From assembly GCA_015999765.1 (NCBI GenBank), contig JAECQR010000004.1, forward strand, positions 1 to 64,000: a DNA stretch of 64,000 nt, written 5' to 3'. The DNA is from Flavobacteriia bacterium. Lineage in GTDB: Bacteria > Bacteroidota > Bacteroidia > Flavobacteriales > Weeksellaceae. The notes under the pieces were generated by a model, which had not been told where the DNA came from, searched no databases, and was given only the letters and a program-made list of their open reading frames with translations. Position numbers and translations under genes: made by a program. Below are positions 47,749 through 58,576 of the stretch, in pieces (within the stretch, counting starts at the first letter, position 1; each line of letters starts with the position of its first letter).

Positions 47749-49647
47749 TTACTTGACTTCTTCGAAGTCTGCGTCCTGAACATCATCAGCTCCGGCATTA
47801 GCTCCGGCGTTACCCTGAGAAGGATCTGCACCCGGCTGACCCTGCTGGCCTGCTGCGTACATTTCTTCGGAAGCTGCCATCCATGCTGCATCTAAAGCTT
47901 CTGTTTTGGTTTTTACACTTTCGAAGTCTTTCGCTTCAAACGCAGTTTTCAGTTCTGCGTGTGCTGCTTCTACAGCTGCTTTTTTGTCAGCAGACAGTTT
48001 ATCACCGAATTCTTTCAGCTGTTTTTCAGTCTGGAAGATTAATCCGTCAGCTTTATTGAATACTTCAACTTCTTCTTTTTTCTTCGCATCGGCTGCAGAG
48101 TTTTCTTCAGCTTCACGTTTCATTCTTTGGATTTCGTCATCAGAAAGTCCTGAACTTGCCTGAATTTTAATCGACTGTTCTTTTCCTGTTCCTTTATCTT
48201 TAGCAGAAACATGAAGGATTCCGTTTGCGTCAATATCGAAAGTTACTTCAATCTGCGGAACTCCTCTTGGTGCAGGCGGAATGTCAGAAAGATCAAATCT
48301 TCCGATTTCTTTGTTGTCATTAAACATCGGTCTTTCTCCCTGTCCTACTCTGATGGAAACTGCAGGCTGATTATCGCTTGCGGTAGAGAACGTTTCAGAT
48401 TTTTTGGTTGGAATGGTGGTATTCGCATCAATTAATTTAGTGAAAACTGAACCCATTGTTTCGATTCCTAAAGAAAGCGGGGTAACGTCTAACAAAAGAA
48501 CGTCTTTCACATCTCCTGTTAAAACCCCTCCCTGGATTGCAGCTCCAATCGCTACTACCTCATCCGGATTTACTCCTTTTGAAGGTTTTTTACCGAAGAA
48601 TTTTTCTACTTCTTCCTGAATGATCGGGATTCTTGTAGAACCTCCTACCAAAATTACCTCATCGATATCTGAAATGGAAAGACCTGCATCAGAAAGCGCT
48701 TTTTTACAGGGCTCCATTGATCTTCTTACCAAATCAGCAGACAATTGCTCAAACTTCGCTTTTGTCAAAGTTTTTACCATGTGTTTTGGTCCTGTTGCAG
48801 TAGCGGTGATATAAGGAAGATTGATTTCTGTCTGAGAAGCAGAAGATAATTCAATTTTAGCTTTTTCAGCAGCTTCTTTCAAACGCTGAAGAGCGATTGC
48901 GTCAGATTTTAAATCAACACCTTCTTCCGCTTTGAACTCGTCTGCCATCCAGTTGATGATCACATCATCGAAATCGTCACCTCCCAAGTGCGTGTCACCG
49001 TTGGTAGAAAGTACTTCAAAAACACCGTCTCCTAAATCAAGGATAGAAACGTCAAAAGTTCCTCCACCTAAATCGTAAACTGCGATTTTCTGATCTTTGT
49101 GCGCTTTATCCATTCCGTATGCCAAAGCTGCTGCGGTAGGCTCATTGATGATTCTTTCTACAGTAAGTCCAGCGATTTCACCGGCTTCTTTTGTAGCCTG
49201 TCTTTGTGCATCGTTAAAGTAAGCTGGAACGGTAATTACCGCTCTTGTCACTTCCTGACCCAGGTAATCTTCAGCTGTTTTCTTCATTTTCTGAAGAATC
49301 ATAGCAGAAATTTCCTGTGGTGTATATTCTCTGTCATCAATTTTTACTTTCGCTGTATCGTTTGGTCCGCTTACCACTTTGTAAGGTACTCTTGATACTT
49401 CGTTGGCATCATCTTTAAAATGAGTTCCGATAAATCTCTTGATCGAGTATACTGTTTTTGTAGGATTGGTTACCGCCTGTCTTTTGGCAGGATCACCTAC
49501 TTTTCTCTCACCGTCTTCAGTGAAAGCAACGATGGAAGGGGTGGTTCTTTTACCTTCCGCGTTAGGAATTACCACTGCATCTTTACCCTCCATTACGGCA
49601 ACGCATGAGTTGGTTGTTCCTAAGTCAATTCCGATTATTTTACTCAT
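47749..49647 (-). CDS. dnaK: Molecular chaperone DnaK
   Basis: [21 protein letters not shown] start at 49647 (track start 49731 is an upstream extension); [23 protein letters not shown]. Confidence 0.98.
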   Translation of the reverse strand: MSKIIGIDLGTTNSCVAVMEGKDAVVIPNAEGKRTTPSIVAFTEDGERKVGDPAKRQAVTNPTKTVYSIKRFIGTHFKDDANEVSRVPYKVVSGPNDTAKVKIDDREYTPQEISAMILQKMKKTAEDYLGQEVTRAVITVPAYFNDAQRQATKEAGEIAGLTVERIINEPTAAALAYGMDKAHKDQKIAVYDLGGGTFDVSILDLGDGVFEVLSTNGDTHLGGDDFDDVIINWMADEFKAEEGVDLKSDAIALQRLKEAAEKAKIELSSASQTEINLPYITATATGPKHMVKTLTKAKFEQLSADLVRRSMEPCKKALSDAGLSISDIDEVILVGGSTRIPIIQEEVEKFFGKKPSKGVNPDEVVAIGAAIQGGVLTGDVKDVLLLDVTPLSLGIETMGSVFTKLIDANTTIPTKKSETFSTASDNQPAVSIRVGQGERPMFNDNKEIGRFDLSDIPPAPRGVPQIEVTFDIDANGILHVSAKDKGTGKEQSIKIQASSGLSDDEIQRMKREAEENSAADAKKKEEVEVFNKADGLIFQTEKQLKEFGDKLSADKKAAVEAAHAELKTAFEAKDFESVKTKTEALDAAWMAASEEMYAAGQQGQPGADPSQGNAGANAGADDVQDADFEEVK

Positions 49648-49796
49648 AGTATGTATATTTTTGTTTTTTAATTGATTTGAAGTGGTCTTCTCCAATTTTA
49701 TACCAAGGAAAAAAGTGTGACAAATTGACATTTATTTGAATTTAATGTAAGCGCCCGGATATTGCATGTCAGTGACGATGCAAATTCAAACCAAAA

Positions 49797-49826
49797 AAAA
49801 ACACTTCATCGCTGAAGTGTTTTTTA
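49797..49826 (-). terminator. Terminator downstream of the TonB receptor
   Basis: AAAACACTTCA-TCGC-TGAAGTGTTTTTT. Confidence 0.75.
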
Positions 49827-49840
49827 CTGAAAGTTTTAAG

Positions 49841-51868
49841 TTAGAACGAATAGGTAAAGCCAATGTTCAGGCTTCTGCCGCGTTCCATGATCCGGCTGGT
49901 TTTATTGGTAGAAAGCGTTCTGTTGAGATGTTCGGCGTACGCACGGTCAAAAACATTGCTGAGTTCGACATCGATAAAGGCATTTTTATAGACTTCATAC
50001 TTTGCATTTAGATTCAGGACTGAAAAATCCGGAGTCTGTAATTCTCCGAAATCCGGATTCACGCGGTCCTGTTTCGCGGCAAAGCGGTAATTTGCTCCTA
50101 AAGTCAAGGCAGAAAAACTCGCTTCTAGCTTCCAGCGGAAATCCAGCGGGAATATTTCCGGAAGCGGTTTACCGGTATCCAGATCTTTAGCATAGGTGTA
50201 AGCTATTGCCAGTTCGGTTCTCAAAGCTGGTAAAAATTTCCAGTTGAAACGGGACTCGAAACCGGTTTTCATTGCACGGTCGATATTCTGCATCTGTCTG
50301 ACTCCGGGACTCATCATCGAATATGCTTTAATATCCGGACGGATCACGCCTGATATATAATCCTGCAGGTACGAGTAAAAAACATTAGCCTGAAAATAGA
50401 CCTTTTCATTACTGAAAGAATAAATAAGGTCAGCCTGATTATTGGTTTCGGGTTGGAGATCAGGATTTCCGAGAATTTCGTAATTGTCGTTTCCTACAGT
50501 AAAAAGGTTAATGTACCTTTCAGTTAAACTTCCGCTGCGCTGCGCTCTCCCTGCCCATAAAGCAAGCTGGGAATTCGTGCCCAGCATCTTACTGTAGCCT
50601 AGACTGAGATTATGGTTTAAATCTTCCGCCGATACATCACCGTATAAATTGGTGAATAATTTTGAAGGTTGCTTGGCATCCGCGAAATTATAGTCAAGCC
50701 TTGCAGAAGCCGTGAACTTGCCACCGGAAAACAAACGCTGATATTCGCCGAACCAACCGATCTGCGCAATTTCAGAGTCCTGCCATGAGGTTCCGTCGCG
50801 CGGCGTCATCATGGCCGGCATTACCATGCGCAAGTTCTCTGCGCTTTCATTTTTGTAATCCAGACCCGTGTATAAAACGTTACTGTTCCAAGATTTTTTC
50901 AGCTCGCCCTTGGCTCCGTAGGTAAAGGATTTCACATCAGAAACCATTTTCCTGTCGGGGCTACCCATGGAATGATCCACCACGGAATAGTAAGAATTAT
51001 AATCGAACTTATTAAAAAATGAGTGATGGAAATCAGCGGTATGTTTCAGCTGGAACATCCAGGTTTTATCATAAATTAAATCCATCTGAAGGGCAGCAAA
51101 CTCTACATCTCTCCCCTGATTGGTATTGATCTGGAGTGTAGTCAAATTATTTTCATTCCATTTAAAATTTCCTTTCGCACCTAGATTATAACGTAAAAAT
51201 GCGGAACGCACTTCGTTACCGTTACCGTCTTTGTACCGGTCACCTTTCTGGTAAGACCCGAAGAGATTCCAGACCAGATTTTTCGTTGACAGTTCTGTAA
51301 AGGCTTCATTGCGGAAAATGCTGCCATTACTTTCATATCCAGTGGAAATTCGGCCTCCGAATTTTGGCTGATCCGAAAATACAGGTTTCAAGGTAATGAA
51401 ATTGATGGTTCCTCCAAAGCTGTTGCCGTTGCGGAAGTGATACGGACCCTTGAAAATTTCAGCTTCCTGCACCATATTCATATTTACCTGGCTTACGGCA
51501 GGGTCCATACGGCTTGGGCATGCACTTACGGCATGCGCCGCACCATCGATCACGATATTGAGCTGTTCATATTTAAATCCTCTAAGCACTGGGTCTGTCG
51601 CATAATTTCCTGCTTTCTTAATCCCCGAAATCTCGGGAATGGAGTTTAGAAATTTACCCGCATCGTGGTTAAGCAAATCCGTGTTCGAGGTAGTGATTTT
51701 TGACTTGTTTTTATCGCCTGCAACCAGCTTTACGATTTTTACTACTTCAATGTTTTTGTATTGTAAGGTATCTGTGTTTTGAGCGAAAAATTTCGCGGAG
51801 GGCATCAGGAATAGTACAGCAGCCCCCATCTTCAGTCTTCTGGAGACTGAAATATTCTGGAATTTCAT
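49841..51868 (-). CDS. TonB-dependent receptor (possibly metal/copper)
   Basis: Plug domain (ISGIKKAGNYATDPVLRGFKYEQLNIVIDGA), beta-barrel, C-terminal aromatic RSLNIGFTYSF. Confidence 0.88.
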   Translation of the reverse strand: MKFQNISVSRRLKMGAAVLFLMPSAKFFAQNTDTLQYKNIEVVKIVKLVAGDKNKSKITTSNTDLLNHDAGKFLNSIPEISGIKKAGNYATDPVLRGFKYEQLNIVIDGAAHAVSACPSRMDPAVSQVNMNMVQEAEIFKGPYHFRNGNSFGGTINFITLKPVFSDQPKFGGRISTGYESNGSIFRNEAFTELSTKNLVWNLFGSYQKGDRYKDGNGNEVRSAFLRYNLGAKGNFKWNENNLTTLQINTNQGRDVEFAALQMDLIYDKTWMFQLKHTADFHHSFFNKFDYNSYYSVVDHSMGSPDRKMVSDVKSFTYGAKGELKKSWNSNVLYTGLDYKNESAENLRMVMPAMMTPRDGTSWQDSEIAQIGWFGEYQRLFSGGKFTASARLDYNFADAKQPSKLFTNLYGDVSAEDLNHNLSLGYSKMLGTNSQLALWAGRAQRSGSLTERYINLFTVGNDNYEILGNPDLQPETNNQADLIYSFSNEKVYFQANVFYSYLQDYISGVIRPDIKAYSMMSPGVRQMQNIDRAMKTGFESRFNWKFLPALRTELAIAYTYAKDLDTGKPLPEIFPLDFRWKLEASFSALTLGANYRFAAKQDRVNPDFGELQTPDFSVLNLNAKYEVYKNAFIDVELSNVFDRAYAEHLNRTLSTNKTSRIMERGRSLNIGFTYSF

Positions 51869-51918
51869 AAATTTTAAATTTTAATTAAAGAAGACCTGCC
51901 GTCCGCGGCAGAAATAGA

Positions 51919-52290
51919 TCAACTGAAATTAAAATTGGGAGGCGGATTGGGAACGCTGAGTAAAATCCTTTGCCAAAACGGCGCATCCGGTGTAGAAATC
52001 TTAGAATCCGGAGTATGAAGCATTATCTGTTTAGATAGCACAGGGACATCTTGTGCAAGGATGAACTGAAAATCAAAACCTAAATTGCTGAGGCTGAAAC
52101 TTGGCGAAATGTCCTGCAGTTCTTTAGACACCTGGCATTTGCCGTGACATTCCATTTCGGGTCTGTTTTTATTTTCACAAACCGATTCATAAAAATCGCG
52201 GTTCGCATGGTAATCGATAATGTAAAGCAGATTTTTTGATCCGGAAAGGAAAATCATCAGCGAAAACAATATGGAGCATGCCAGTTTCAT
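51919..52290 (-). CDS. Small exported protein with CHGKC motif
   Basis: Signal peptide; MECHGKCQVSKELQD; directly upstream of the TonB receptor. Confidence 0.6.
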   Translation of the reverse strand: MKLACSILFSLMIFLSGSKNLLYIIDYHANRDFYESVCENKNRPEMECHGKCQVSKELQDISPSFSLSNLGFDFQFILAQDVPVLSKQIMLHTPDSKISTPDAPFWQRILLSVPNPPPNFNFS

Positions 52291-52324
52291 GAGTACAAAA
52301 TTAGAGCATAGGCGTGCTAACCTA

Positions 52325-52340
52325 TATGATTACAGTCATA
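52325..52340. promoter_or_regulatory. Crp/Fnr-type box TATGATTACAGTCATA
   Basis: TATGA-N6-TCATA, 35 bp upstream of the 51919..52290 gene; exact reverse complement of the box at 52897. Confidence 0.65.
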
Positions 52341-52368
52341 AAGCCCAGGTGATTATAATCATAAAAAA

Positions 52369-52401
52369 ACTCCGTACAGCTATTGATATTCTGTACGGAG
52401 T
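52369..52401. terminator. Terminator downstream of cytochrome c
   Basis: ACTCCGTACAG-ctattgatatt-CTGTACGGAGT. Confidence 0.75.
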
Positions 52402-52430
52402 CCTTTATGAAAAGTGAGAACATTTAGGCT

Positions 52431-52817
52431 TTATTTTTTCAAAGTCATAATATATTCCACCATTTTCTTTGCATTTTCTTTGCTCATTCCGGCATGTGGT
52501 GTCATTGGGATTTCACCCCAGTTTCCTTTACCACCTTCGATAATTTTGGTGGCCAGCATCTCGATATCACCGTCAGTATATTTATCGGCCACTTCCTGAT
52601 AAGACGGACCTACCAGTCTGGCATCAACTTTATGACAGGTTAAACAATCGGTCCCTTCAATAAGTGCCAGTCCTTCATGTTTTCCGGCGGCTGCAGAATC
52701 AACCACCTTCAGTACAGGTTCTTCCAGCATTACATTGCTTTCTTTTGCGGTCTCTAAAGGTTTTTTACTGCATGATGCCGAAATTAATAACAAAGCTATA
52801 ATTACGTATTTATTCAT
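52431..52817 (-). CDS. c-type cytochrome lipoprotein
   Basis: Lipobox ISASC; CLTCHK heme motif; MTPHAGMS distal Met. Confidence 0.85.
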   Translation of the reverse strand: MNKYVIIALLLISASCSKKPLETAKESNVMLEEPVLKVVDSAAAGKHEGLALIEGTDCLTCHKVDARLVGPSYQEVADKYTDGDIEMLATKIIEGGKGNWGEIPMTPHAGMSKENAKKMVEYIMTLKK

Positions 52818-52896
52818 ATTGCTAAAATTTTAACAAAATTATTTTATATTCTCTAAACTAACTGTACAAATGTGCAGATAAATATCATATAAAGCT

Positions 52897-52912
52897 TATG
52901 ACTGTAATCATA
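52897..52912. promoter_or_regulatory. Crp/Fnr-type box TATGACTGTAATCATA
   Basis: TATGA-N6-TCATA between divergent cytochrome genes, 53 bp upstream of the nos-operon cytochrome. Confidence 0.65.
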
Positions 52913-52964
52913 TTTGCATGAAGCCAAATCTTTCTACTTTTGAGTAAATAAAAATACTTGAATT

Positions 52965-53462
52965 ATGAACACACTTAGAACTCTGGCATTTTCAATGCTC
53001 ACTTTGGCACTTTTCTCCTGCGGGGGAGATAAAAAGACGGATTCAATCCCTACGGCCTCAACCACGGAAACAACTACTACCGCAACAGAGGCTACGGCTG
53101 CATCTGGCACCAATGAGTACGACCCAAAAAGAGGATTAGGTCCGCACGAAAATGTGGATGTCAGCAAATTCGATCCTGCAATGGCGGCTGCCGGTAAAAA
53201 AATCGCCGAAGTAAAATGTACTTCCTGCCACAAACCCACAGAAGAAAAACTGGTAGGTCCAGGCTGGAAAGGCGTTACCCAAAGACAAACTCCTGAATGG
53301 ATCATGAACTTTATCAGCAACCCGGATCCAATGATCGATGTTGACCCGGAATTACAGAAACAACTTGAGCTTTGTTTGGTAAGAATGCCGAATCAGGGGT
53401 TAGCTGATAATGAAGCCAGAGAAGTTCTGGAATATATGCGCGAGATCGACGGCGCCAAATAA
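52965..53462 (+). CDS. c-type cytochrome lipoprotein of the nos cluster
   Basis: Lipobox LFSC; CTSCHK heme motif. Confidence 0.85.
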   Translation: MNTLRTLAFSMLTLALFSCGGDKKTDSIPTASTTETTTTATEATAASGTNEYDPKRGLGPHENVDVSKFDPAMAAAGKKIAEVKCTSCHKPTEEKLVGPGWKGVTQRQTPEWIMNFISNPDPMIDVDPELQKQLELCLVRMPNQGLADNEAREVLEYMREIDGAK

Positions 53463-53496
53463 TTCGCTGAGCAGAAAATTTTAATCAAATATATAT

Positions 53497-55497
53497 ATGA
53501 AAAGTCTTAAATTATTGGGGCTCTCTGCCGTTGTAGCCATAACAGCCCTTACAGGCTGCAAACCAAAAGGTACGGAAACCGCCGTGAGTGGCGATGCTGC
53601 ACAGAAGGTGTATGTTGCACCAGGAAAGTACGATGAGTTTTACAACTTTGTAAGTGGTGGGTTCAACGGACAGGTAAACGTATACGGTTTACCAAGTGGA
53701 AGACTGCTGAAAGTGCTTCCTGTTTTCTCCGTAAATCCTGAAAACGGTTACGGATACAGTGAAGAAACCAAACCAATGCTCGAAACTTCCCACGGATTTA
53801 TTCCTTGGGATGACCAGCACCACCTCTCTCTGTCGCAAACCAATGCAGAAGTGGACGGAAGATGGCTGTTTGCAAATGCCAATAACACCCCGCGTGTTGC
53901 AAGGATTGACCTGAAAACATTCAAAACAGTAGAGATATTGGAATTGCCGAACTCCGCAGGGAATCACTCCTCGCCTTTCCTTACAGAAAACACTGAATAT
54001 GTGGTAGCAGGAACCCGTTTTGCAGTTCCTATGGACGATGCTAACGGCGATGTTCCTATTGATTCATTCAAAGAAAACTTTAAAGGTGTACTTTCTTTCA
54101 TTGGAATCGATCAGCAAACAGGCGGTATGGATCTTTCTTTCCAGATTGAAGCTCCCGGTATTAATTTTGACCTTTCGCATGCCGGTAAGAAAAAATCAGG
54201 CGACTGGTTCTTCTTCTCCTGCTACAACTCTGAAAAAGCAAACACACTACTTGAGGTAAATGCTTCTCAGAATGATAAAGATTTCATCATGGCAGTGAAC
54301 TGGAAAAAAGCTGCTGAATTGGTAAAAGCCGGAAAAGGCAGAAAAGTAGTTACCGAATATGCACACAACACATGGGACGAAAGTACCCACAGTGCAACTT
54401 CAACAATGAAAAAAGAAGTGGTTGTACTTTCTGTAGAAGATATGAAGGAAGCTATGTTCATGATTCCTTGTCCTAAATCTCCACACGGATGCGACGTTGA
54501 CCCTACAGGTGAATACATCATCGGTTCCGGTAAATTGGCTGCACTTATTCCGGTATTCAGTTTCGACAAAATGATTAAAGCAATCGCTGACAAAAATTTT
54601 GCAGGAGAATACGATGGTGTACAGGTGATTAAATATGAAGCTGCTTTGCACGGTGAAGTTCAGAAACCAGGTTTAGGCCCGCTCCACACAGAGTTTGATG
54701 GAAAAGGAAATGCCTATACCTCCATGTTCGTTTCTTCTGAAGTTGTAAAATGGAATATCAAAGACCTGAAAGTTCTTGACAGACAGCCTACCTTCTATTC
54801 TGTAGGACACTTAATGATCCCAGGCGGTGACTCCGGTAAACCATTCGGAAAATATCTGGTAGCGTATAACAAAATTACCAAAGACCGATATTTACCTACT
54901 GGTCCCGAGTTGGCACAGTCTGCACAACTCTACGACATCAGCGGCGATAAAATGAAACTGTTGCTGGATTTCCCAACTTTTGGTGAACCGCATTATGCAC
55001 AGGCATTACCAGCAGATATGATTTCTAAAAACCAGGTGAAATTCTTTAAAATCGCCGAAAACAACCACCCTTATGCGACCAAAGGTGAAGCTGAAAGTAA
55101 AGTGGTGAGAGAAGGCAACAAAGTTCACGTTTACATGACGTCAATCCGTTCGCATTTTGCACCTGATAATATTGAAGGAATCAGAGTAGGTGACGAAGTT
55201 TACTTCCACGTGACCAATCTTGAACAGGACTGGGATGTCCCTCACGGTTTCGCCATCAAAGGCAACCAGAATGCAGAACTTCTGATTATGCCGGGAGAAA
55301 CCTGCACCCTGAAATGGGTTCCGAAAAAACCGGGAATGTACCCAATGTACTGTACCGATTTCTGTAGTGCACTGCACCAGGAAATGCAGGGATATGTAAG
55401 AGTATCACCCGCGGGAAGCAACACCCCGCTTATCTATTCACTGAATAATAAGAAGGACAATGCACAGAGCCCCGTTAAAGAAGGGGAAACAAAATAA
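53497..55497 (+). CDS. nosZ: Nitrous-oxide reductase (Sec-type, clade II-like)
   Basis: Lipoprotein-like signal ALTGC; CuA motif YCTDFCSALHQEMQGY; DLSHAGKK; followed by nosL/D/F/Y. Confidence 0.95.
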   Translation: MKSLKLLGLSAVVAITALTGCKPKGTETAVSGDAAQKVYVAPGKYDEFYNFVSGGFNGQVNVYGLPSGRLLKVLPVFSVNPENGYGYSEETKPMLETSHGFIPWDDQHHLSLSQTNAEVDGRWLFANANNTPRVARIDLKTFKTVEILELPNSAGNHSSPFLTENTEYVVAGTRFAVPMDDANGDVPIDSFKENFKGVLSFIGIDQQTGGMDLSFQIEAPGINFDLSHAGKKKSGDWFFFSCYNSEKANTLLEVNASQNDKDFIMAVNWKKAAELVKAGKGRKVVTEYAHNTWDESTHSATSTMKKEVVVLSVEDMKEAMFMIPCPKSPHGCDVDPTGEYIIGSGKLAALIPVFSFDKMIKAIADKNFAGEYDGVQVIKYEAALHGEVQKPGLGPLHTEFDGKGNAYTSMFVSSEVVKWNIKDLKVLDRQPTFYSVGHLMIPGGDSGKPFGKYLVAYNKITKDRYLPTGPELAQSAQLYDISGDKMKLLLDFPTFGEPHYAQALPADMISKNQVKFFKIAENNHPYATKGEAESKVVREGNKVHVYMTSIRSHFAPDNIEGIRVGDEVYFHVTNLEQDWDVPHGFAIKGNQNAELLIMPGETCTLKWVPKKPGMYPMYCTDFCSALHQEMQGYVRVSPAGSNTPLIYSLNNKKDNAQSPVKEGETK

Positions 55498-55510
55498 ATT
55501 CAGAAATAAA

Positions 55511-55535
55511 GGGCAGATATTTCTGCCCTTTTTTA
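55511..55535 (+). terminator. Intra-cluster terminator downstream of nosZ
   Basis: GGGCAGA-tatt-TCTGCCC then TTTTTT. Confidence 0.75.
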
Positions 55536-55548
55536 ATTCAAAAAAAAA

Positions 55549-56133
55549 ATGAAAACTCATACCTTAAATAATTTAACAAGAGTTTTACTTATTGTGTGCG
55601 GAATCGCACTCATTGTCTCCATCTTTGTTCCACTATGGTCTATTTATCTGGAAGCTCCGCAATATCCGGAGGGCCTGGCCATGTATCTCTGGGCCAGTAA
55701 AATTACCGGAGAATACGAAATCATCAACGGACTTAACCACTATATCGGTATGAAGACCATTCACCCGGAAGATTTCTGGGAGTTTAAAGTGCTGCCCTAT
55801 GCTTTAGGATTTTTCGCAGCACTCTGTTTACTTGCAGCTTTACTGAACAAGAAAATGTGGCTTTATATCACTGCCGTATTATTCATGATCTTCGGTGTAG
55901 CATTTATGGTAGACTTCTGGCTTTGGGAATATGATTACGGTCATAACCTGGACCCTAACGCTGCCATTGTAGTTCCGGGAATGTCTTATCAACCCCCTTT
56001 GATCGGATTTAAGCAGTTGCTGAACTTCGGCGCCTATTCTTACCCGAACATCGGCGGTGGAATTATGTTTGGCGTTGCATTAATTTTGGCTATATTAGCA
56101 TTTATAGAGTTCAGAAAACCAAAATCTGCCTGA
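55549..56133 (+). CDS. Membrane protein of the nos cluster
   Basis: 194 aa with several TM segments, between nosZ and nosL. Confidence 0.75.
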   Translation: MKTHTLNNLTRVLLIVCGIALIVSIFVPLWSIYLEAPQYPEGLAMYLWASKITGEYEIINGLNHYIGMKTIHPEDFWEFKVLPYALGFFAALCLLAALLNKKMWLYITAVLFMIFGVAFMVDFWLWEYDYGHNLDPNAAIVVPGMSYQPPLIGFKQLLNFGAYSYPNIGGGIMFGVALILAILAFIEFRKPKSA

Positions 56134-56163
56134 GATTTACATTAAAATACGATCAACTTAATT

Positions 56164-56583
56164 TTGAATCCAATGAATTTTACAAAACCACTTATTCTAG
56201 CAGTTTCAGTTTTAGCAATTATGTCTTGCCAGAAGAGCGGCCCCCAAGATTTCGCTCTCGGTAAAGACCAGTGCGATAACTGCCGGATGACCATCACTGA
56301 ACAGAAATACGCTACCCAATTGATTACCCAGAAAGGCCGGGCTTATAAATTCGATGACATTATGTGTATGAACATGTATGAAAGTTCGAATCCCGACAAA
56401 GCCACCAATGCAAAAACCTATGTGATCGATTTTCCTTCCGGTAAATTTCTGGAAAAAGAGAAGGCTACCTTCATCAAAGGCGGCAGCATAAAATCCCCAA
56501 TGGGCGGAAACACACAGGCTTATCAGGACAAAGCAGCCGCACAGAAAGCCGCTGCCACGCTTGGAGCCAGTTTAACCAAATAA
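56164..56583 (+). CDS. nosL: NosL copper chaperone lipoprotein
   Basis: LAIMSCQKS lipobox; GKDQCDNCRMTITEQKYATQLI...KFDDIMCM. Confidence 0.88.
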   Translation: MNPMNFTKPLILAVSVLAIMSCQKSGPQDFALGKDQCDNCRMTITEQKYATQLITQKGRAYKFDDIMCMNMYESSNPDKATNAKTYVIDFPSGKFLEKEKATFIKGGSIKSPMGGNTQAYQDKAAAQKAAATLGASLTK

Positions 56584-56590
56584 AGAATTT

Positions 56591-57817
56591 ATGTTCAGAT
56601 TAATGTTTCTGTTTTTTCCTGTGCTCATATTTTCGAATATTCTGAAAGTGGGAAAAAACGAACAGTTTAAAACTATAAAAGAAGCTGTCGCCGCATCAAA
56701 AAGTGGCGACAGTATTTTAGTGGAAAGCGGGGTTTACAAAGAAGGCAACATCAGCATTACGCATCCTTTATCACTTATCGGTATCGGCAGGCCGGTTCTG
56801 GATGGTGAGATGAAGTATGAAATCCTCTCCTTCCGCGCGAACAATATCCTGCTGAAAGGATTCCGAATCATCAATTCCGGTGAAGACGAAATTAAAAACA
56901 TCGGTGCGGTGAGACTTTACGACAGCCATTATTCCACCATCGAAAACAATATCTTCGAAAACAACTATTTCGGCATCTACGTACAACGCGGTTACCGCTG
57001 CATGATCCGCAATAATAAAATCACATCTACGCGGGCAACTTCACAGGAAGGTATTGGTGACGGAATCCACGCCTGGGTAAGCGAGGAAATCTGGATCAAG
57101 AACAATTATATAGAAGGTCATAAAGACGGCATTTACCTCGAAAAAGTCATTAAATCATACATTTACCGCAATTACTCTAAAAAAAATCTAAGATATGGCC
57201 TGCACTTCATGTCCTCTAATGATGATGTATATGTAGGCAATACCTTCGATAACAATAATGCGGGTGTAGCGGTAATGTACAGCAATAACGTGGGAATGGT
57301 CGCCAACAATTTCATCAACAACTGGGGCGACGCGAATTACGGTTTGCTTTTGAAAGACATCAGTTTCAGTAAAATCAAACACAACAGATTCCAAAGTAAC
57401 ACCACAGCAATTTTTCTGGATGGCGCTACGAAAATCGACCTCTTCAAAAATGACTTCGAAGATAATGGCTGGGGCATGAAAATTAACTCCAACTGTATGG
57501 AAAACCGCGTGATAAATAATAATTTCATCAATAATACTTTTGATGTAAGCACGAGCGGATCGATGACGATGAACGATTTTAAAAAGAATTTCTGGGATAA
57601 ATACGAAGGCTACGATATGGATAAAGACAAAATCGGCGATGTACCTTTTCACCCTTTGAGTTTATATTCTGTACTGGTCGAGAATAATCCTTCGATCATG
57701 CTGCTTTTTAAAACATTTTTTGTAGATCTACTCGATAAAACCGAAAAAATAATTCCCAGTCTCACTCCGGTGAACTTTGTGGATGAACAACCGTTAATGA
57801 AAAGAGTCAGCATTTAA
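56591..57817 (+). CDS. nosD: NosD periplasmic copper-binding/beta-helix protein
   Basis: Parallel beta-helix repeats (NNIFENNYFGIYVQRG...). Confidence 0.9.
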   Translation: MFRLMFLFFPVLIFSNILKVGKNEQFKTIKEAVAASKSGDSILVESGVYKEGNISITHPLSLIGIGRPVLDGEMKYEILSFRANNILLKGFRIINSGEDEIKNIGAVRLYDSHYSTIENNIFENNYFGIYVQRGYRCMIRNNKITSTRATSQEGIGDGIHAWVSEEIWIKNNYIEGHKDGIYLEKVIKSYIYRNYSKKNLRYGLHFMSSNDDVYVGNTFDNNNAGVAVMYSNNVGMVANNFINNWGDANYGLLLKDISFSKIKHNRFQSNTTAIFLDGATKIDLFKNDFEDNGWGMKINSNCMENRVINNNFINNTFDVSTSGSMTMNDFKKNFWDKYEGYDMDKDKIGDVPFHPLSLYSVLVENNPSIMLLFKTFFVDLLDKTEKIIPSLTPVNFVDEQPLMKRVSI

Positions 57818-57823
57818 AAAGCA

Positions 57824-58576
57824 TTGTGTGTTTATTTTACTACAATCCTCCTCCCTCTTACTATGATAGAAGTAAAAAATTTAACTAAAAAATTCGGCAA
57901 ATTCACTGCTCTGGATGATTTGAATTTGTCCTTTACCAACAGTAAATCCATTGCCCTCATCGGCCCGAACGGCTGCGGGAAAACTACATTGATTAAATCG
58001 ATTTTAGGACTCAACGTCATCGAGACCGGTGATATTCTGGTGGACGGGAAAAGTGTGAAAGACGATTACCTTTACCGCAAAGACATCGGCTATATGCCAC
58101 AGATCGGCCGCTATCCGGAAAACATGAGCATCGGGCAAACCATTAAAATGATTAAGGATACGCGGAAAATATCCGAAACCCATCTCGATACCGAACTCCT
58201 GGAAAACTTCGAACTGGAAAAAATGTATGATAAAAAAATGGGCACGCTATCCGGGGGTACGACTCAGAAGGTGAGCGCTGTACTGGCTTTTATGTTCGAT
58301 CCCAAAGTCATTATTCTTGATGAACCCACTGCAGGACTTGATCCCTTGGCTTCCGAAATCCTTAAAAATAAAATCATCAAGGAAAAAAACAAAGGCAAAC
58401 TTATCATCATTACCTCGCACCTTCTGAGCGAACTGGATGATATTGTGAGCGAAATTGTTTTTATGAACGAAGGCAAAATCATTGTACAGCAGTCCGTAGA
58501 AGATCTGATGACCGAAAGAAAATCAGAGAAAATATCAGAATCCATCATCAGCATCCTAAAAGAAATGAAAAAATGA
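57824..58576 (+). CDS. nosF: ABC transporter ATPase NosF (ATG at 57863 likely start)
   Basis: ALIGPNGCGKTTLIKSI, LSGGTTQKVSAVLA, VIILDEPTAGLDP. Confidence 0.9.
   Translation: MCVYFTTILLPLTMIEVKNLTKKFGKFTALDDLNLSFTNSKSIALIGPNGCGKTTLIKSILGLNVIETGDILVDGKSVKDDYLYRKDIGYMPQIGRYPENMSIGQTIKMIKDTRKISETHLDTELLENFELEKMYDKKMGTLSGGTTQKVSAVLAFMFDPKVIILDEPTAGLDPLASEILKNKIIKEKNKGKLIIITSHLLSELDDIVSEIVFMNEGKIIVQQSVEDLMTERKSEKISESIISILKEMKK

Noticed and set aside
47906-49675. Numerous plus-strand ORFs across dnaK (e.g. 47906..48163, 49439..49675)
   Set aside because: Antisense shadow ORFs of a strongly conserved gene; no recognisable motifs or initiation context.
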